From Bacteroidota bacterium (lineage in GTDB: Bacteria > Bacteroidota > Bacteroidia > AKYH767-A > OLB10), in NCBI GenBank assembly GCA_025352785.1, contig JANXSD010000018.1:1-64000 (forward strand): 64,000 bases of DNA, read 5' to 3'. Shown here one piece after another: positions 1 through 12,300 of the stretch. Numbering within the stretch: the stretch's first letter is position 1; each line of letters opens with the position of its first letter. Both the position numbers and the translations under genes were made by a program. The notes beneath the pieces were generated by a model. It saw only the letters and a program-made list of their open reading frames with translations, was not told the origin of the DNA and did not search any database.

Positions 1-3000
1 CCAGACATCGCTTTTGCAGTGACGGCCATAACGGGCAAGTTTAGCCATGCTGGGTTTTTTCGTATTTCAGCTATCGCATCATAACCATTCATATTTGGCA
101 TCATAATATCCATCAGAACAATCTCAATTTGAGGATTTTCTTTTAATCTAGCTAATGCTTCTAATCCATCATAAGCACAAATAACTTTTAATCCTTCATT
201 CTCCAAAATATTTGTCATCGAATAAATATTTCGCATATCATCATCAACGAGCAAAACTGTTTTGTCAGTAAGCAACTCATTCATTTTATTTTGAACTTGC
301 TCATATTTATCATGTCCTTTACTCACAGTATTCAGGAACATTCCTGTTTCATCGAGTACTCTATCGTGTGGATTGGAAGTGTCTCCGGAAATTAAATCCT
401 CCACTTCTTGCAAACATTCATCTGGATTATCATCTCTAAAAACTAGTGGTAAATTTCGAAGATCTGATTCTGCACGTATAGATTGAACTAGTTGTAGTGT
501 TATAGATTCATCGATATTTGAATCTATAATAATTCCGTGAATTTTATTCTTTCTAGAGCGATCAACGCATTCACTTAAATTTTGAACACTTTGAATTTCA
601 ACTGACCTTTCGCGTTCCTTGAGTATTGAAATAATTTTATTCATTTCATCAGGGTGAGATCCCATATATAATAATTTATGAGAAGGCACCTTTTTATTTC
701 CATCGATGTGATCAAATAATTTCTCCATATCAGCTTTACCTGCAGGCTTACTCAAATAAGTTGCGGCGCCCATATCTAAACCTAATTGTGCTTTATCGAT
801 TGAAGAAATTACATGTACTGGAATATTTTTTAATGTTTCCGATTCTTTCAACTTCTTCAAAACTGTCCAGCCATCCATTACTGGTAAACGCATATCAAGA
901 ATGATTGCATAAGGCTTATAATTTGTGGCATACGTTAAGCCTTGATCTCCTTGTAAAGCGATTATCGCTTTGAATCCATATTTATGACAATGATTCATTA
1001 ACATTCTAGCAAAAACATAATCATCTTCTACAATAAGAATTAATTTATCTCCTTCTTGCAGTTGATCACGATCATCTTTTATCTCATCATCATGATACCC
1101 GTTACGTAATTCCGTTACTTGCTCGCGTGTTATTGTTGCACTTTGATTTAACACCTTTGTCATAGATTCCATTTCAGGATGGACTAGTAAATCTTGAAAA
1201 TGTGCAGAGGACTCTGGCAGATAAATTAAGAAAGTACTTCCTTCTCCTTCAACACTTTCTAAAAGCATTTCTCCTCCTAACATGTGTGTTAATTCACGAC
1301 TGATTGCTAATCCTAAACCAGTTCCTCCAAACTTTCTACTTGTGGATCCATCCGCTTGTTGAAAAGCTTCGAAAACTAATTTTTGTTTACTCTCTGGAAT
1401 TCCTATTCCAGTATCTCGTACAGCAATACAAATTACTTTATCAGTTTGCAACAATGCCCTTTCTTTAAACACAATTTCTGCAGAGGCATTAGAGATCTTT
1501 AATTCAACTTGTCCTCCAGCAGGAGTAAATTTAAATGCATTTGAAAGCATATTTTTAATTACTTGCTCAATTCGAATTTTATCAGAAACGATTTTAGATT
1601 GAGAAGGAATATCAATAATGATATTAAAATCAATTAGTTTTTCACTAGCAAATTCACGGAACAACATTCTCATATCATCGGCTAAGTCAGCGACAGCGAA
1701 TGATTCAATTTGGAGATCTACTTTTCCAGCTTCAATTTTTGATAAATCTAAAATATCATTAATTAAAGTTAAAAGATCGGAACCTGACTTATGAATAATC
1801 TTTGCGTGTTCTACTTGTTTCAGATCTAGATTTTTGAATTTATTATCAGAAAGTAATTTAGCCAGAATCAAAATACTATTTAATGGCGTACGCAATTCGT
1901 GACTCATATTTGCCAAGAATGCCGATTTATATTTGTTGCTTTGCTCTAGTTGTTCGGCTTTAAACGATAAACTTAATCGCGCATCTTCAACAGCAATATT
2001 CTGTTCTTCAAGTAAGCCAGCTTTATCTTGTAACTCTTGATTAACTTGTTTCAATTCTTCTTGTTGCGCTTTCAATTCCTCTTCTGATTGCTGCAATAAT
2101 TGCGATTGATTGGTAAGTTCATTATTTATATTTCGCAACTCATGTTCTTGATATACTAATTCTTCAGCTTGTTTGCGCGACTCTTCAAGTAATTGCGAAG
2201 TAATCAGATTTGCTCTAACACTAAATAAACTAGCAGCAATTGGATCAGCCATTTTCTCAAGCAATAATTTCTGTGAATCGCTAAGCGATTTAATAGAAGC
2301 TATTTCGATTGCACCAACTACTTTTCCACTTGTTGAGAGAGGAATAATCATGATACTACATTGTCGAGAATCACCTATACCAGTATCAATGGTAAAGAAA
2401 GGATCTTGAATATTATCTAAGCAAATAATTTTATTAGATGCCATTGCTTGACCAATTAATCCCTCTTTCAATTCATAACGTTTACTATTTAATATTTTAT
2501 TATTCAAAGCATAATACGCCCCAAGTTGAATGTGCAAATCATTCATATCCTCGTTATGCAAAAGAAATATTGCAGCTTGTTCCACTTTAAGTTGTTTCAC
2601 AATACTATCAATAATCATATCCAAGAAAATATTGAATTCTTCACTTGATGATCGCATAATTTCATTTAAACTTGCGAGGCCTTCAGCCATCCAACTGCGC
2701 ATCGCATCTTCCTCAGAAGCTGCCATTAAACGATTACGCATTGTTAATAAAGAATGTCCTTGAATATCTTTATTACTTAATGGTTTAAATGGGTGATTAA
2801 AATTTCCCTTCCCGATTTCATCAACAAATACAGAGGTAGTTCGAAAACCATCCATCATAAATCCTAATTCTTGAAGCATTTCTCCAACAACATTACGTGG
2901 GATTTTCATTTTCAATTCAGGAAGTTCGCCCTTACCCATTTGCATAATTACCTCACGGACTTGCAAAACAGGAACAATGATTGAACGTGTTATTACGAAA

Positions 3001-3650
3001 GCAGCAAATAAAATTGAGCAAATAATCAAGAGAGCGATGCTTAATACGAGCACCATTAATGAATTAAATTGATAGAGCATTTTATCTTGCTCTTGCATTG
3101 CCATACTCGTTTGCTGTGTGATAATCGCTTTCAATCGTGAGGTTATATTCTCCGATCTTGGAATGATTTCTCTTTCAAGAATTTCTTCAGCGGCAAATCG
3201 TTTAACAGGATCTTGATAGTCCTCGAAAGTAACCAACATACGCATAATTTGCATTTGGTACGAAGAAAGCGCTTCATAGTCGGTAAATATTTTATTTATT
3301 GAAGCTACATGATCTTTCCTTTGCCAATGATTATTTAATGCGTGAATCTTTCCTCTAAGTTGAATATACTCACTATTATTTAAATTACGAAGGCTATCCT
3401 TGTCAGCTTGATTATTGGGCAAATAAACCCAATTAGTAATTAGCATTCTTGACCTCGTAACAAGAAGATTCATGTGTGCTAATGCATCCAAAGATGGATT
3501 CGTATTATCTACAATATCACTTGTAATTCTTTGGCTCTTTTGAATAGTATATGTACTGATAAATGCGTTTACAATAGCAATAGCTATTACAACAATAAAT
3601 ACCAGATAAATTTTCCGGTCTATTTTTTTAAATGCGCTTTTATTAAACAT
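1..3650 (-). CDS. Hybrid sensor histidine kinase with GAF and three receiver domains (C-terminus cut by window edge)
   Basis: The reading frame starts at ATG 3650 and is still open at base 1, giving about 1216 residues. In order it holds: TM helix (about 12-32); a periplasmic helical region of about 155 residues; second TM (about 190-218) and a HAMP-like linker; a GAF-like domain (about 300-460); a long coiled coil (about 480-575); HisKA with H-box SHELRTPLNS (His near 583); an HATPase domain with an N-box containing NMLSNAFKF; REC1 (about 867-985, IVEDD, phosphoacceptor in LDMRLP, LSKP); a degenerate REC2 (about 990-1110); and REC3 (from about 1130, LVDDD, LMDIMMP, VTAKAMS). It would autophosphorylate and pass phosphate to its receivers. 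It is the last gene of a three-gene operon with the YfiR-like and TonB-receptor genes (12-bp gap). The small plus-strand ORFs inside it are antisense shadows. Only the last part of REC3 and any further domain are missing. Confidence 0.92.
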   Translation of the reverse strand, partial: MFNKSAFKKIDRKIYLVFIVVIAIAIVNAFISTYTIQKSQRITSDIVDNTNPSLDALAHMNLLVTRSRMLITNWVYLPNNQADKDSLRNLNNSEYIQLRGKIHALNNHWQRKDHVASINKIFTDYEALSSYQMQIMRMLVTFEDYQDPVKRFAAEEILEREIIPRSENITSRLKAIITQQTSMAMQEQDKMLYQFNSLMVLVLSIALLIICSILFAAFVITRSIIVPVLQVREVIMQMGKGELPELKMKIPRNVVGEMLQELGFMMDGFRTTSVFVDEIGKGNFNHPFKPLSNKDIQGHSLLTMRNRLMAASEEDAMRSWMAEGLASLNEIMRSSSEEFNIFLDMIIDSIVKQLKVEQAAIFLLHNEDMNDLHIQLGAYYALNNKILNSKRYELKEGLIGQAMASNKIICLDNIQDPFFTIDTGIGDSRQCSIMIIPLSTSGKVVGAIEIASIKSLSDSQKLLLEKMADPIAASLFSVRANLITSQLLEESRKQAEELVYQEHELRNINNELTNQSQLLQQSEEELKAQQEELKQVNQELQDKAGLLEEQNIAVEDARLSLSFKAEQLEQSNKYKSAFLANMSHELRTPLNSILILAKLLSDNKFKNLDLKQVEHAKIIHKSGSDLLTLINDILDLSKIEAGKVDLQIESFAVADLADDMRMLFREFASEKLIDFNIIIDIPSQSKIVSDKIRIEQVIKNMLSNAFKFTPAGGQVELKISNASAEIVFKERALLQTDKVICIAVRDTGIGIPESKQKLVFEAFQQADGSTSRKFGGTGLGLAISRELTHMLGGEMLLESVEGEGSTFLIYLPESSAHFQDLLVHPEMESMTKVLNQSATITREQVTELRNGYHDDEIKDDRDQLQEGDKLILIVEDDYVFARMLMNHCHKYGFKAIIALQGDQGLTYATNYKPYAIILDMRLPVMDGWTVLKKLKESETLKNIPVHVISSIDKAQLGLDMGAATYLSKPAGKADMEKLFDHIDGNKKVPSHKLLYMGSHPDEMNKIISILKERERSVEIQSVQNLSECVDRSRKNKIHGIIIDSNIDESITLQLVQSIRAESDLRNLPLVFRDDNPDECLQEVEDLISGDTSNPHDRVLDETGMFLNTVSKGHDKYEQVQNKMNELLTDKTVLLVDDDMRNIYSMTNILENEGLKVICAYDGLEALARLKENPQIEIVLMDIMMPNMNGYDAIAEIRKNPAWLNLPVMAVTAKAMS

Positions 3651-3662
3651 AATATTTTTTTC

Positions 3663-4208
3663 TTACCTTGAAACTGTTGCTAACTCATATAATTGATTCG
3701 ATACTTTAAATCCTTCACGTTTAATCGTTACATCATTTAATTCAAAACGTAAATGACTATCTTTTTCATAAATATTGATACTAGCGCCATGTGTACTCAT
3801 CTTTTTTTCTTCTGTAATGATTAAAATAGCTTTACCACTACATTTGTCTAACATCGCATTAAGCTTATCGCCTTGTCCTTGTGCAATGAAAAGTATTTCG
3901 CTATTAAATGCTTCCTCAATATTAGTAATTTCTTTTACTTCAATTGGCTTATCAATAACCTTTCTATCTTTTAAAATTGAAGTCAGTTTAGAATTCATTA
4001 TCGAGCTTCCAAGAACAGAAATTTGAAATTTAGGGCTAGAAATTTTCTGTGAAGGCCATTCTATGTGCTTCGTGAAATTGTAAATGAACAATGATTTAAT
4101 CATAGTTACATCTTGAATATTTGCTCCTTGAAATGCAGATAAAATCAAGTACATTGGTATAATAAATACCAATATTTTGACTTTAAATATAAAGTTGAAG
4201 TTTTTCAA
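3663..4208 (-). CDS. YfiR family periplasmic protein (DUF4154-like)
   Basis: The product has 181 residues with an N-terminal hydrophobic export segment (about 10-28). The family hallmark follows directly: IKSLFIYNFTKHIEWP, matching the pattern of YfiR-type proteins (AAFLYNFAKFVEWP-like). The remainder (VLGSS, KPIEVKEI, EILFIAQGQ, ILIITEEK, INIYEK, LRFELN, VSNQLYELA) follows the same family. YfiR in Pseudomonas is a periplasmic regulator of a membrane signalling enzyme. Here it lies between a TonB-dependent receptor and a histidine kinase with a sizeable periplasmic domain (gaps of 10 and 12 bp), so the kinase is the natural candidate partner. That partnership is inference. The family call is strong from motif and length. 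Confidence 0.85.
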   Translation of the reverse strand: MKNFNFIFKVKILVFIIPMYLILSAFQGANIQDVTMIKSLFIYNFTKHIEWPSQKISSPKFQISVLGSSIMNSKLTSILKDRKVIDKPIEVKEITNIEEAFNSEILFIAQGQGDKLNAMLDKCSGKAILIITEEKKMSTHGASINIYEKDSHLRFELNDVTIKREGFKVSNQLYELATVSR

Positions 4209-4218
4209 GATCTTAAGG

Positions 4219-6207
4219 TTAAAAATTTTGGTATAAAACTTTTAACTGAAACTCTCGACCCATACCTGGTAATGGTGCATGATTACTATTGTATGGTTGA
4301 ATATACCACTGGCTATTATCCAGCAAATTAAATATTGCACCTTGTATACTAAGCCCTTTTGCTGATTTAAATCTATATTCGAATTGCAAATTTATTATAG
4401 AAGTAGGAGATAACTTAGAATAAATGGAGTTTCCATTTGCATCAACAGTAGCAATTTGAGTTCTTGAAGAATAAAATGTTGCTCCAGCGTTGAAGAAAAT
4501 ATTTTGTTTTAGCGCTATTTTTAATGCGACATCTCCTTTGAATGGAGCGAGACCCAAATGTTCCTCTTCGTTTTGAGGAATACTATACGAATTTATTTGT
4601 TTACCATCAGTCGACATGTAATACGATGCTCCAATATCAATTCCACACCATGACTTTTTATAACGGTAAGAAAATTCTAAACCATTCGTTCCAGTTCTTG
4701 ACATGTTTGTATATGCATCGAAGTTGGTTATTGTATCAAAATAATAGATGATGGGATTGTGCGTTTGAATAATGTATGCATTTAATGCTACTAAAGAGTA
4801 TTCATTTATACTATATCCTGTTTCTAATTCAAAAACATTCGTTACCTCTGGCTTAATGTTAGTTGCTAAGTCAATATTCTCAGTACTTGGCGACCTAAAT
4901 GATTTGCTGTATAGTACTTTAAAATGAAACTTGTCAATGATAGTTGTAACACCTAGACGCGGAACTAAAGTTGATGAATACCTACTGTTATCATTATAAC
5001 GTACTCCTCCAATTATATTAAATTCTTTTATTTTTATTAAAGTTTGCAAAAATAAAGCGATATTGGTGTAAGTAAAATCAGGACTTGAAGTTGTAAGAAA
5101 ATTATTATCACCTTTTAAATTTTTTGAGTGATCATAAAAATATGATGCACCACCAGAAATATTAACGTTATCATTCGGATCAAAAATACTTGCAATAGAA
5201 CCACTATATCTTTTACTACTTTTCCAAAATGGAATATCAGTACTATCAAGTGAATCGTTATTGCCTGCATAAGCCCAAGGTAATTGATATTTGTAATTTA
5301 TCTTTGGAATAATTTTCCAATGTTCGTTAATTTTCCACTCGTAATTAATTTCACCTAGGTAACTATTAAAATGCATCAATAATGGAATTGGTACAATCGA
5401 TTGGTATTCGTCATAGGATCTTACATTATATACATCGGCAATTACCCTGATACCCAATTTTTCAATTGCAGCTCCAACGTTTACATAAAAATTATTGAGC
5501 TCAGAATTTCCTTTTAATGAAATGCTATCACTAAAAACATCTTTATACTCATTATGACTTCTTTGTCCTTGTGAAGCGAATGATTGAATTGAAATTGAAT
5601 TTTTATCTGATTTTGACCCAAGAAATAAATTTGCACCTCTTCTTGAAAAGTCATTTTTAGTAGCTCCATAAAAAGTTGAAGATTGAACTTCGAATTTATG
5701 TTGTGCTGTACGCGTGATTACATTGATCACAGCATACGCAGCATTTCCTCCATACATAGCTGATCCTGGTCCACGAATAATTTCTACTCTTTCAATATTT
5801 TCTACTGGATAATGGTTTCCAAATTGCAAAGTTGAATATAATCCATCATTCATTTCTTGTCCATCAATAAGCAAAACGGCTTTACCTTCATGAGCCCAAT
5901 TTCCTCGTACCGCCAAACCAACAATGCCTTCCACATCTACACCAAATTCAAATCCAGGAATATGTTGAAGTACATCCATCAAATCACGTGCGCCTGATTG
6001 TCGAATATTATCAGCAGTTAGATAACTTATGATTCCTGGAGATTCGCGTGCAGTGAGTTCTTTTATGGAAGCAACAGTAATTTTAATGTTCATCAAATCC
6101 TCTAACGACAATGTATCATACGCAGCAACCTGATTCGCTGATTGCTGTGCGTTCAGATTAGTTATAATCGTTAAAAAAGAAATTAGGAATAGTATCGTTT
6201 GTTTCAT
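4219..6207 (-). CDS. TonB-dependent outer-membrane receptor
   Basis: This 662-residue protein has a signal peptide (1-20, ending LNAQ). A plug domain follows at about 35-165, with the characteristic DLMDVLQHIPGFEFGV, VLLIDGQEMNDG, IERVEIIRGPGSAMYGGNAAYAVINVITR pattern (split here by text; see 5700-5990). The rest is a 22-strand-type barrel ending in a C-terminal aromatic residue (VLYQNF). The length is typical of vitamin B12/colicin-receptor-like members. No carboxypeptidase-like extension precedes the plug, so it is not a SusC-type receptor. It is the first gene of the operon with the YfiR-like protein and the hybrid kinase, which suggests signal transduction rather than, or in addition to, nutrient uptake. 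The ligand cannot be told from sequence. Confidence 0.9.
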   Translation of the reverse strand: MKQTILFLISFLTIITNLNAQQSANQVAAYDTLSLEDLMNIKITVASIKELTARESPGIISYLTADNIRQSGARDLMDVLQHIPGFEFGVDVEGIVGLAVRGNWAHEGKAVLLIDGQEMNDGLYSTLQFGNHYPVENIERVEIIRGPGSAMYGGNAAYAVINVITRTAQHKFEVQSSTFYGATKNDFSRRGANLFLGSKSDKNSISIQSFASQGQRSHNEYKDVFSDSISLKGNSELNNFYVNVGAAIEKLGIRVIADVYNVRSYDEYQSIVPIPLLMHFNSYLGEINYEWKINEHWKIIPKINYKYQLPWAYAGNNDSLDSTDIPFWKSSKRYSGSIASIFDPNDNVNISGGASYFYDHSKNLKGDNNFLTTSSPDFTYTNIALFLQTLIKIKEFNIIGGVRYNDNSRYSSTLVPRLGVTTIIDKFHFKVLYSKSFRSPSTENIDLATNIKPEVTNVFELETGYSINEYSLVALNAYIIQTHNPIIYYFDTITNFDAYTNMSRTGTNGLEFSYRYKKSWCGIDIGASYYMSTDGKQINSYSIPQNEEEHLGLAPFKGDVALKIALKQNIFFNAGATFYSSRTQIATVDANGNSIYSKLSPTSIINLQFEYRFKSAKGLSIQGAIFNLLDNSQWYIQPYNSNHAPLPGMGREFQLKVLYQNF

Positions 6208-6287
6208 CGCTTTACATGTAGCCTGAAATTTGTACGATTACAATGCAAAAAGGTTTGTTAGTGTCGACATCAATACTAAAAAAGATA

Positions 6288-6323
6288 CAAAAAAAAGGCT
6301 GCCGTTTTTTATTTCGACAGCCC
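6288..6323 (-). terminator. Rho-independent terminator of the 1989-residue adhesin gene
   Basis: On the minus strand there is an 8-bp stem GGCTGTCG / CGGCAGCC (one G-U pair) with an A-rich loop. It is followed directly by a run of eight T. It lies 25 bp after the stop of the adhesin gene and upstream of the TonB receptor start, so it separates the two transcription units. Confidence 0.85.
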
Positions 6324-6347
6324 TTATACGTTCCTACTTTAGTTAAG

Positions 6348-9300
6348 TTACCTAATTAATGAAATTGTTCCCTTATATTGATTTCCTGCAACCTGCAAAA
6401 TATAAAAATAAGTTCCTGTAGGTAAATCCACACCAGCATTATCCTTTTTTCCATTCCAACAAGGATAAGATCTGCTACTTTGAAACACTCGTTGCCCCCA
6501 ACGATTATATACAGTCCAATCACTACAATTATCGAAATTAATTTGTTTACCTAAATTAAAGCAATCATTTTTTCCATCAGCATTGGGTGTAAAAATATTG
6601 GAAACATTTTCAAGGATTTTACTTATGGTACTAGGGCTAAAATTAATTGTTGTACTATCAGAACAAATATCATTAATTGCATAGAGCGTAATTAATTTAT
6701 CGTTACCAAATCCAAATAAATGTTGAGGATTAAAGTCAGTACTACTTGTTCCATCACCGAAATTCCAATTATAATTTTGAGCGTAACTGCTCGTATTTAT
6801 CAATGAAACTTCTACCCCTTCACAACCAATAACGATTGAAGTACTATCAACTGTAAATGCTGCCTTGGGTTGTGGATTAATATCAACTAAAACTTGTTCC
6901 TCGTCGGTACAGCCATTATTATCTGTTACAACTACAGTATACGTTGTTGAATTGGATGGATTAGCAAATGGGTTGGAGATATTTGCATTGCTTAATCCTG
7001 TAGATGGTGTCCATTGAAATCCAACACCGCCACTAGATACTAAACCAATTCCTGAACCTGCACAAATAACAACATCATCACTTGCAACAGCAACAGGTAA
7101 AGAATTTACAGTAATAGATACATCATCATTCTTACTACAACCATTCGCATCAGTCACAATAACAGTATAAGTAGTATATACTATAGGATTTGCATTAGGT
7201 GTAGCGATTGTTGGATTATTTAATCCTGTTGACGGCGACCATAAATAAGAGGTACCACCAGTTGCTAAAAGTGGAGTAGATGAACCAATACAGATAGACG
7301 TATCTGAACCTGCATTAGCCGGAGGCAAGGGATTAACTTTAATTTCTAACGTATCCGTATTTTTACATCCATTACCATCAGTAACGAGTAGAATATATGT
7401 AGTTGTTGATGTTGGACTAGCTATTGGATTGAAAATTCCTGCGTTATCTAATCCAGTAGATGGTGACCACGAGAAAATAATTCCACCATTTGCAGATAAC
7501 TGTACATTTTTCCCAAAACAAATAGTATCATTTACCCCAGCGTTAGCTAGTGGCAAAGCATTAACTGTAATAGGAATACTTACAGTATTTCCTAAACATC
7601 CATAAGAATTTGTTTCTTGTACATTCACTATAGCACTACCACTTCCAGTCCAGTTTGTTGTAATTCCATTTGAACCATTACCTGATAGAATAGTACCACC
7701 TGTTATTGTCCATGCGTATGTTGAGCCAGTAGAATTTAAAACAGTGTAGGTTCCAGTATCACTTACACAAATAGCATTGGTACCAGCTATTGCGCCCGTA
7801 ACAGGAATTGGATTTATAGTTATTGTTAACGTATCTGAAACACCAAAACAAACAGTAACATTTGTAACACTTGTTTCTTCATACCACAGTTTTACTGATT
7901 GTGGACCTACTACATTCCAATCAACAATTACATTACTAGTAGTATTTCCTGAAACTATATTTCCTCCTATGGCGAACCAATTATAAGTAGATCCTGGTGT
8001 ATTTATAGTTGAATAACTTATTCCTTGTGCAAGGTTTGCGCAAATCGTTTGAATTCCTGTTGGGGCAACTGGAGTTAAAATAACATTGATCGTTATTGGT
8101 AAAACAATTGGCGTTCGTGATTGACATCCTTTATCAGTAATTTCAATTACATTAACCGATCCGTTTCCTGATACACCTGGCCAATCTACCATAATAGTAT
8201 CAGTACTTTGCCCACTTGAAATTGTTCCATTAATTACATTCCAACTATATGTTGATGTAGGATTAGAATTGCTCACCCAGTATTGAACTCCTGTTACACC
8301 AGGGCAAACAGATAATGTTCCAATGATTGCGTTTGCCGTTGGAGCAGGATTAACTTTTACTGTAAGGGTATCGGAATTCGAACACAAATTACCATCAGTA
8401 CCATTTAACACATAAGTGGTGGTAGTTTGTGGATGTACTTGAATTGTATTTCCAGATCCAATAGTTCCGATAACACCATAGATGCTCCATACATAATTAT
8501 TAGCACCAGCACCTGATAATGATAATGTATCATCATAGCAAATTGAATCGGTAGCAGCTAACAATTGAACGATTGGCAAGGGATTGACAGTTATTAAAAT
8601 AGTATCCTTATTTATGCAACTCACGCTACTTGTTCCTGTTAAAATATAAGAGGTGCTTACCGTTGGAGTAACAGAAAGAGTAGTACCACTTCCAATTGAA
8701 ATGGTAGGGTTTGAAGATAATGCCCAGCTATATCCAGAAGCGCCATTCGCATTTAATGATGTCCCTGTTCCAAAACAAATTGCTTGTGGATTTGCAGTAG
8801 CAACAACAATAGGTAATGGATTGATAGTTAAAACTACGCTGTCTTTTGTTGTACATCCATTTAAAAAAGTATTCACCGTATAAGTGATGATTGATTGTCC
8901 TGAGCCATTATTTATTGCAGTCGCTAATGGATTAGAAATTACCACATTATTAAGTCCCGCTGATGGTGTCCAATTATAAGTATATCCAGAAGTTGCAACT
9001 GTTCCTAATCTTAAAGTATCTCCATTACAAAGAGTATTATTAGTTCCTGCAACTGACACTGGAAGTGGTTTTACAAATGCAACAACGGTATCCTTATCAA
9101 TACAACCGTACCAATTAACTGACATAATATAATTAACAGTGTCAACCAATGCTGTACCATTTGAAATTGTTAACGTTGGCGTTGCGGAAGTTGGATTATT
9201 TAAACCACTTGATGGAGACCAAGAATAAACATAACCACCAATTGCATTTGTTCCAACAGTAACGGATTGTCCGGAGCAAAATGTAACATCAGTTCCTGCT

Positions 9301-12300
9301 GCTGCAACTGGAACGGGGCTTGAAATTATTTGCACAGTGTCACTTGTTGTACATCCGCTTAATGTTGTTGTAACGATATATTTTAATGTATCGGGGATGG
9401 AATTTGTATTGGTGAGTGTTAAGGTAGGATTAGAAATTGTTGTATTATTTAATCCAGACACTGGGCTCCAAGAGTAAGCATAACCAATAGTTGATGCAGC
9501 CCCCAAAGAGGCAATATTTCCTGAGCATAATAGTTGATTTGTTCCCGCATTTGAAACTGGATTTGGACGAACCACCACTAGAGCAGTATCCTTATCAATA
9601 CATCCAAATAAATTTGTAGTTAGTATATATTTAATTGTATCATTCGTTGTATGTATTGTTGTTAAAGAAATATTTGTAGTACTTGTAGTTGCATTCGCTA
9701 AACCAGTTGTTGGACTCCAAGAATAGATATATCCGTTTATCACGGAAGCACCAATATTCCCATTTCCGCCACTACAAAAAGTAACATCGCTTCCTGCATC
9801 CGCAGTTGGAACTGGGCTTGATACAATTCTTGTTGTATCGCTTGTCGTACATCCGTTAAGAGTTGTAGTTACACTATAAAATAATGTATCTGGTTGTGAT
9901 GTAACATTAGTAAGTAGTAATGTTGGATTAGAAATTGAAGAGCTATTTAATCCAACTGTTGGTGACCACGAGTAAGTATATCCAATGGTATTTGCTGCAC
10001 CTAAATTAAGGATACTACCCGAACATAATAATTGATTTACACCAGCATTCGAAACAGGATTTGGGCGAACAACAACCTTAGCTGTATCTTTATTTGTACA
10101 TCCAAACCAACTTGCAGTAACAATATAATTTAAAGTATCGTTTACTGTATTTGTTGTTGTTAATGATATGGATGAATTGCTTGAAGTACTACTTGTTAAT
10201 CCAGTTGAAGGACTCCAACTGTACGTATAACCACTTACGGTGCTTCCACCTAAAGAGCCACTTGCTCCACTACAAAAAGTAATATCAGAACCTGCAACTG
10301 CAACGGGGACTGGTCTTACTGTCACTCTAACAGTATCTGTAGAAAAACATGTAAAAGCATTTTGTGTTTGAACAATATAGATTAATGTATCAGGAATGTT
10401 TGTTAAGTTCGTTAATGTTACCACTGGGTTGGAAATTGTTGAATTATTCAAACCAGTTGTTGGTGTCCATAAATAAGTGAAGCCAGTTGTTGATGCTGCA
10501 CCTATTGAAACTGAAGCGCCAGAACATATTGAAACATCAGCACCAGCACTAGCGGTAGGAAAAGGATTAGATGTTACTAAAACAGTATCCTTATTGGAAC
10601 AACCATTTAAATTTGTTGTTAAAATATAGCTTGTTGATTGAGGCGTTGTACCACTATTTATAAAAGTAACAGTAGGATTACTGATAGTGCTATTATTTAA
10701 CCCCGTAGAAGGCGACCATAAATAAGTATATCCAGATTGAGCTGTAGTTCCGAGCGAAGCATTTCCTCCGGAACAAAAATGAACATCCGAACCAGCAATG
10801 GCACTAGGCTGCGCTTTAATGTAAACTAATTTAGTGAGTGTATCTGATGGACAACCATACTGATTCAGCGCAACTATTTTTACCGATGCCAATCCTGAGC
10901 TTGTAAAGTTTACTCCTATTGCTGCTGCATGTGCACCTGTTGCTATTACACCATTAGTAATTATCCAATTATAAGTATAACCACTTGTTGACGTAACATT
11001 ATATTGAATTCCTGTTGCAGCATTTGAACAAATTGTATCCAAACCATTTATCACAAATGGCTTTTGTGTATTAGCAACATTTATTGTGTAAACAATATTC
11101 GTAATTTTTGCAGGGCATCCATTATCTCTTGCATTGACACTAAACTGATATGAATTCGTTCTTCCTTGTGAACAAGAAGTTGTCCAACAGAATTGTGAAC
11201 TGGCATTTGCTAAATTGCTAACATCAGTAAAAGTTGCTGCAGGATTTGTGAGCACTGAATTAAAAATATCCCCAGTGTGTGTAATAAAAATACTATCACC
11301 ATTAACATCTGTAAAAGCACTATTAAAACAAAGCGTTTGTCCTTCGTCAATATTGAAAGTTGTTTGTAAAGATGTTGATGCTTGCGCTGGCGCAGGATTG
11401 CTAGGACAAATAATAACAATGATTTGCAAATCACGTCTGGTAACACCAATTAAAACACCATTACGATATTCACTTATTTCTACAGCAAGAACATAAAAAC
11501 CTTGTGTAGTAGCGTAATAAGATGTTAGTCCTGTTAATGTATCAATACTTGCATATCCACCCGATCCGAAAGGATTTACGACAGAAAAACCTGATGTATA
11601 TGCAACAGTAGGAATTGGCCAAGGGTATGGGCTTGTCGGAGTAGGATTTGGCGTATTTTGATTTGATATTCCATTATAAGGTGTAACAAAATGATACGTC
11701 AATAAATCTCCATCAACATCATTTGCTTGATTTAAAATACTTGCAGTATCATTAGCACATATAAATGGAACTGGTGCGATAGCAAAAGTTGGAGAATTAT
11801 TTACAATAGTAGTTGGTGGTGCGAATGCATAATAGGCTTGTCCATCAGCACCAGGATTATTTAGGTTAACGATATTTCCATTTCTACAGCAACGATCTGC
11901 AATGAAATAATAACCAAAAGTATTCGCAGGTAGCGAAACGACACTTTGATAAACACCTTCTTCAACGCAAACATTTGTAGTAAACGAACAACTATCACCT
12001 GCTGCTGGAGGTTGAATAGTTTGCTGACTAATAAGTGGAATAGTGGTACCTAATGCAAGTAATTTATCACCCGTAGGATTTGCCGCATTATTTTGATAAA
12101 CACCCAAATTAATGGGGTTTGGTAAATTGGAACTTCCCGCTGCACAGTAACGATAAATAGTAACTGTTACCCGGTAATCATAAAGACCAGTGCTAGAATT
12201 CAAGCCTAAATACTGGTAAGTAAGGCTCCCACCCATAAGGTGAGTTGCAGTTGATAAATATGGTATGCAAAATATAAAAAGGGAAATGCATACAACTATA

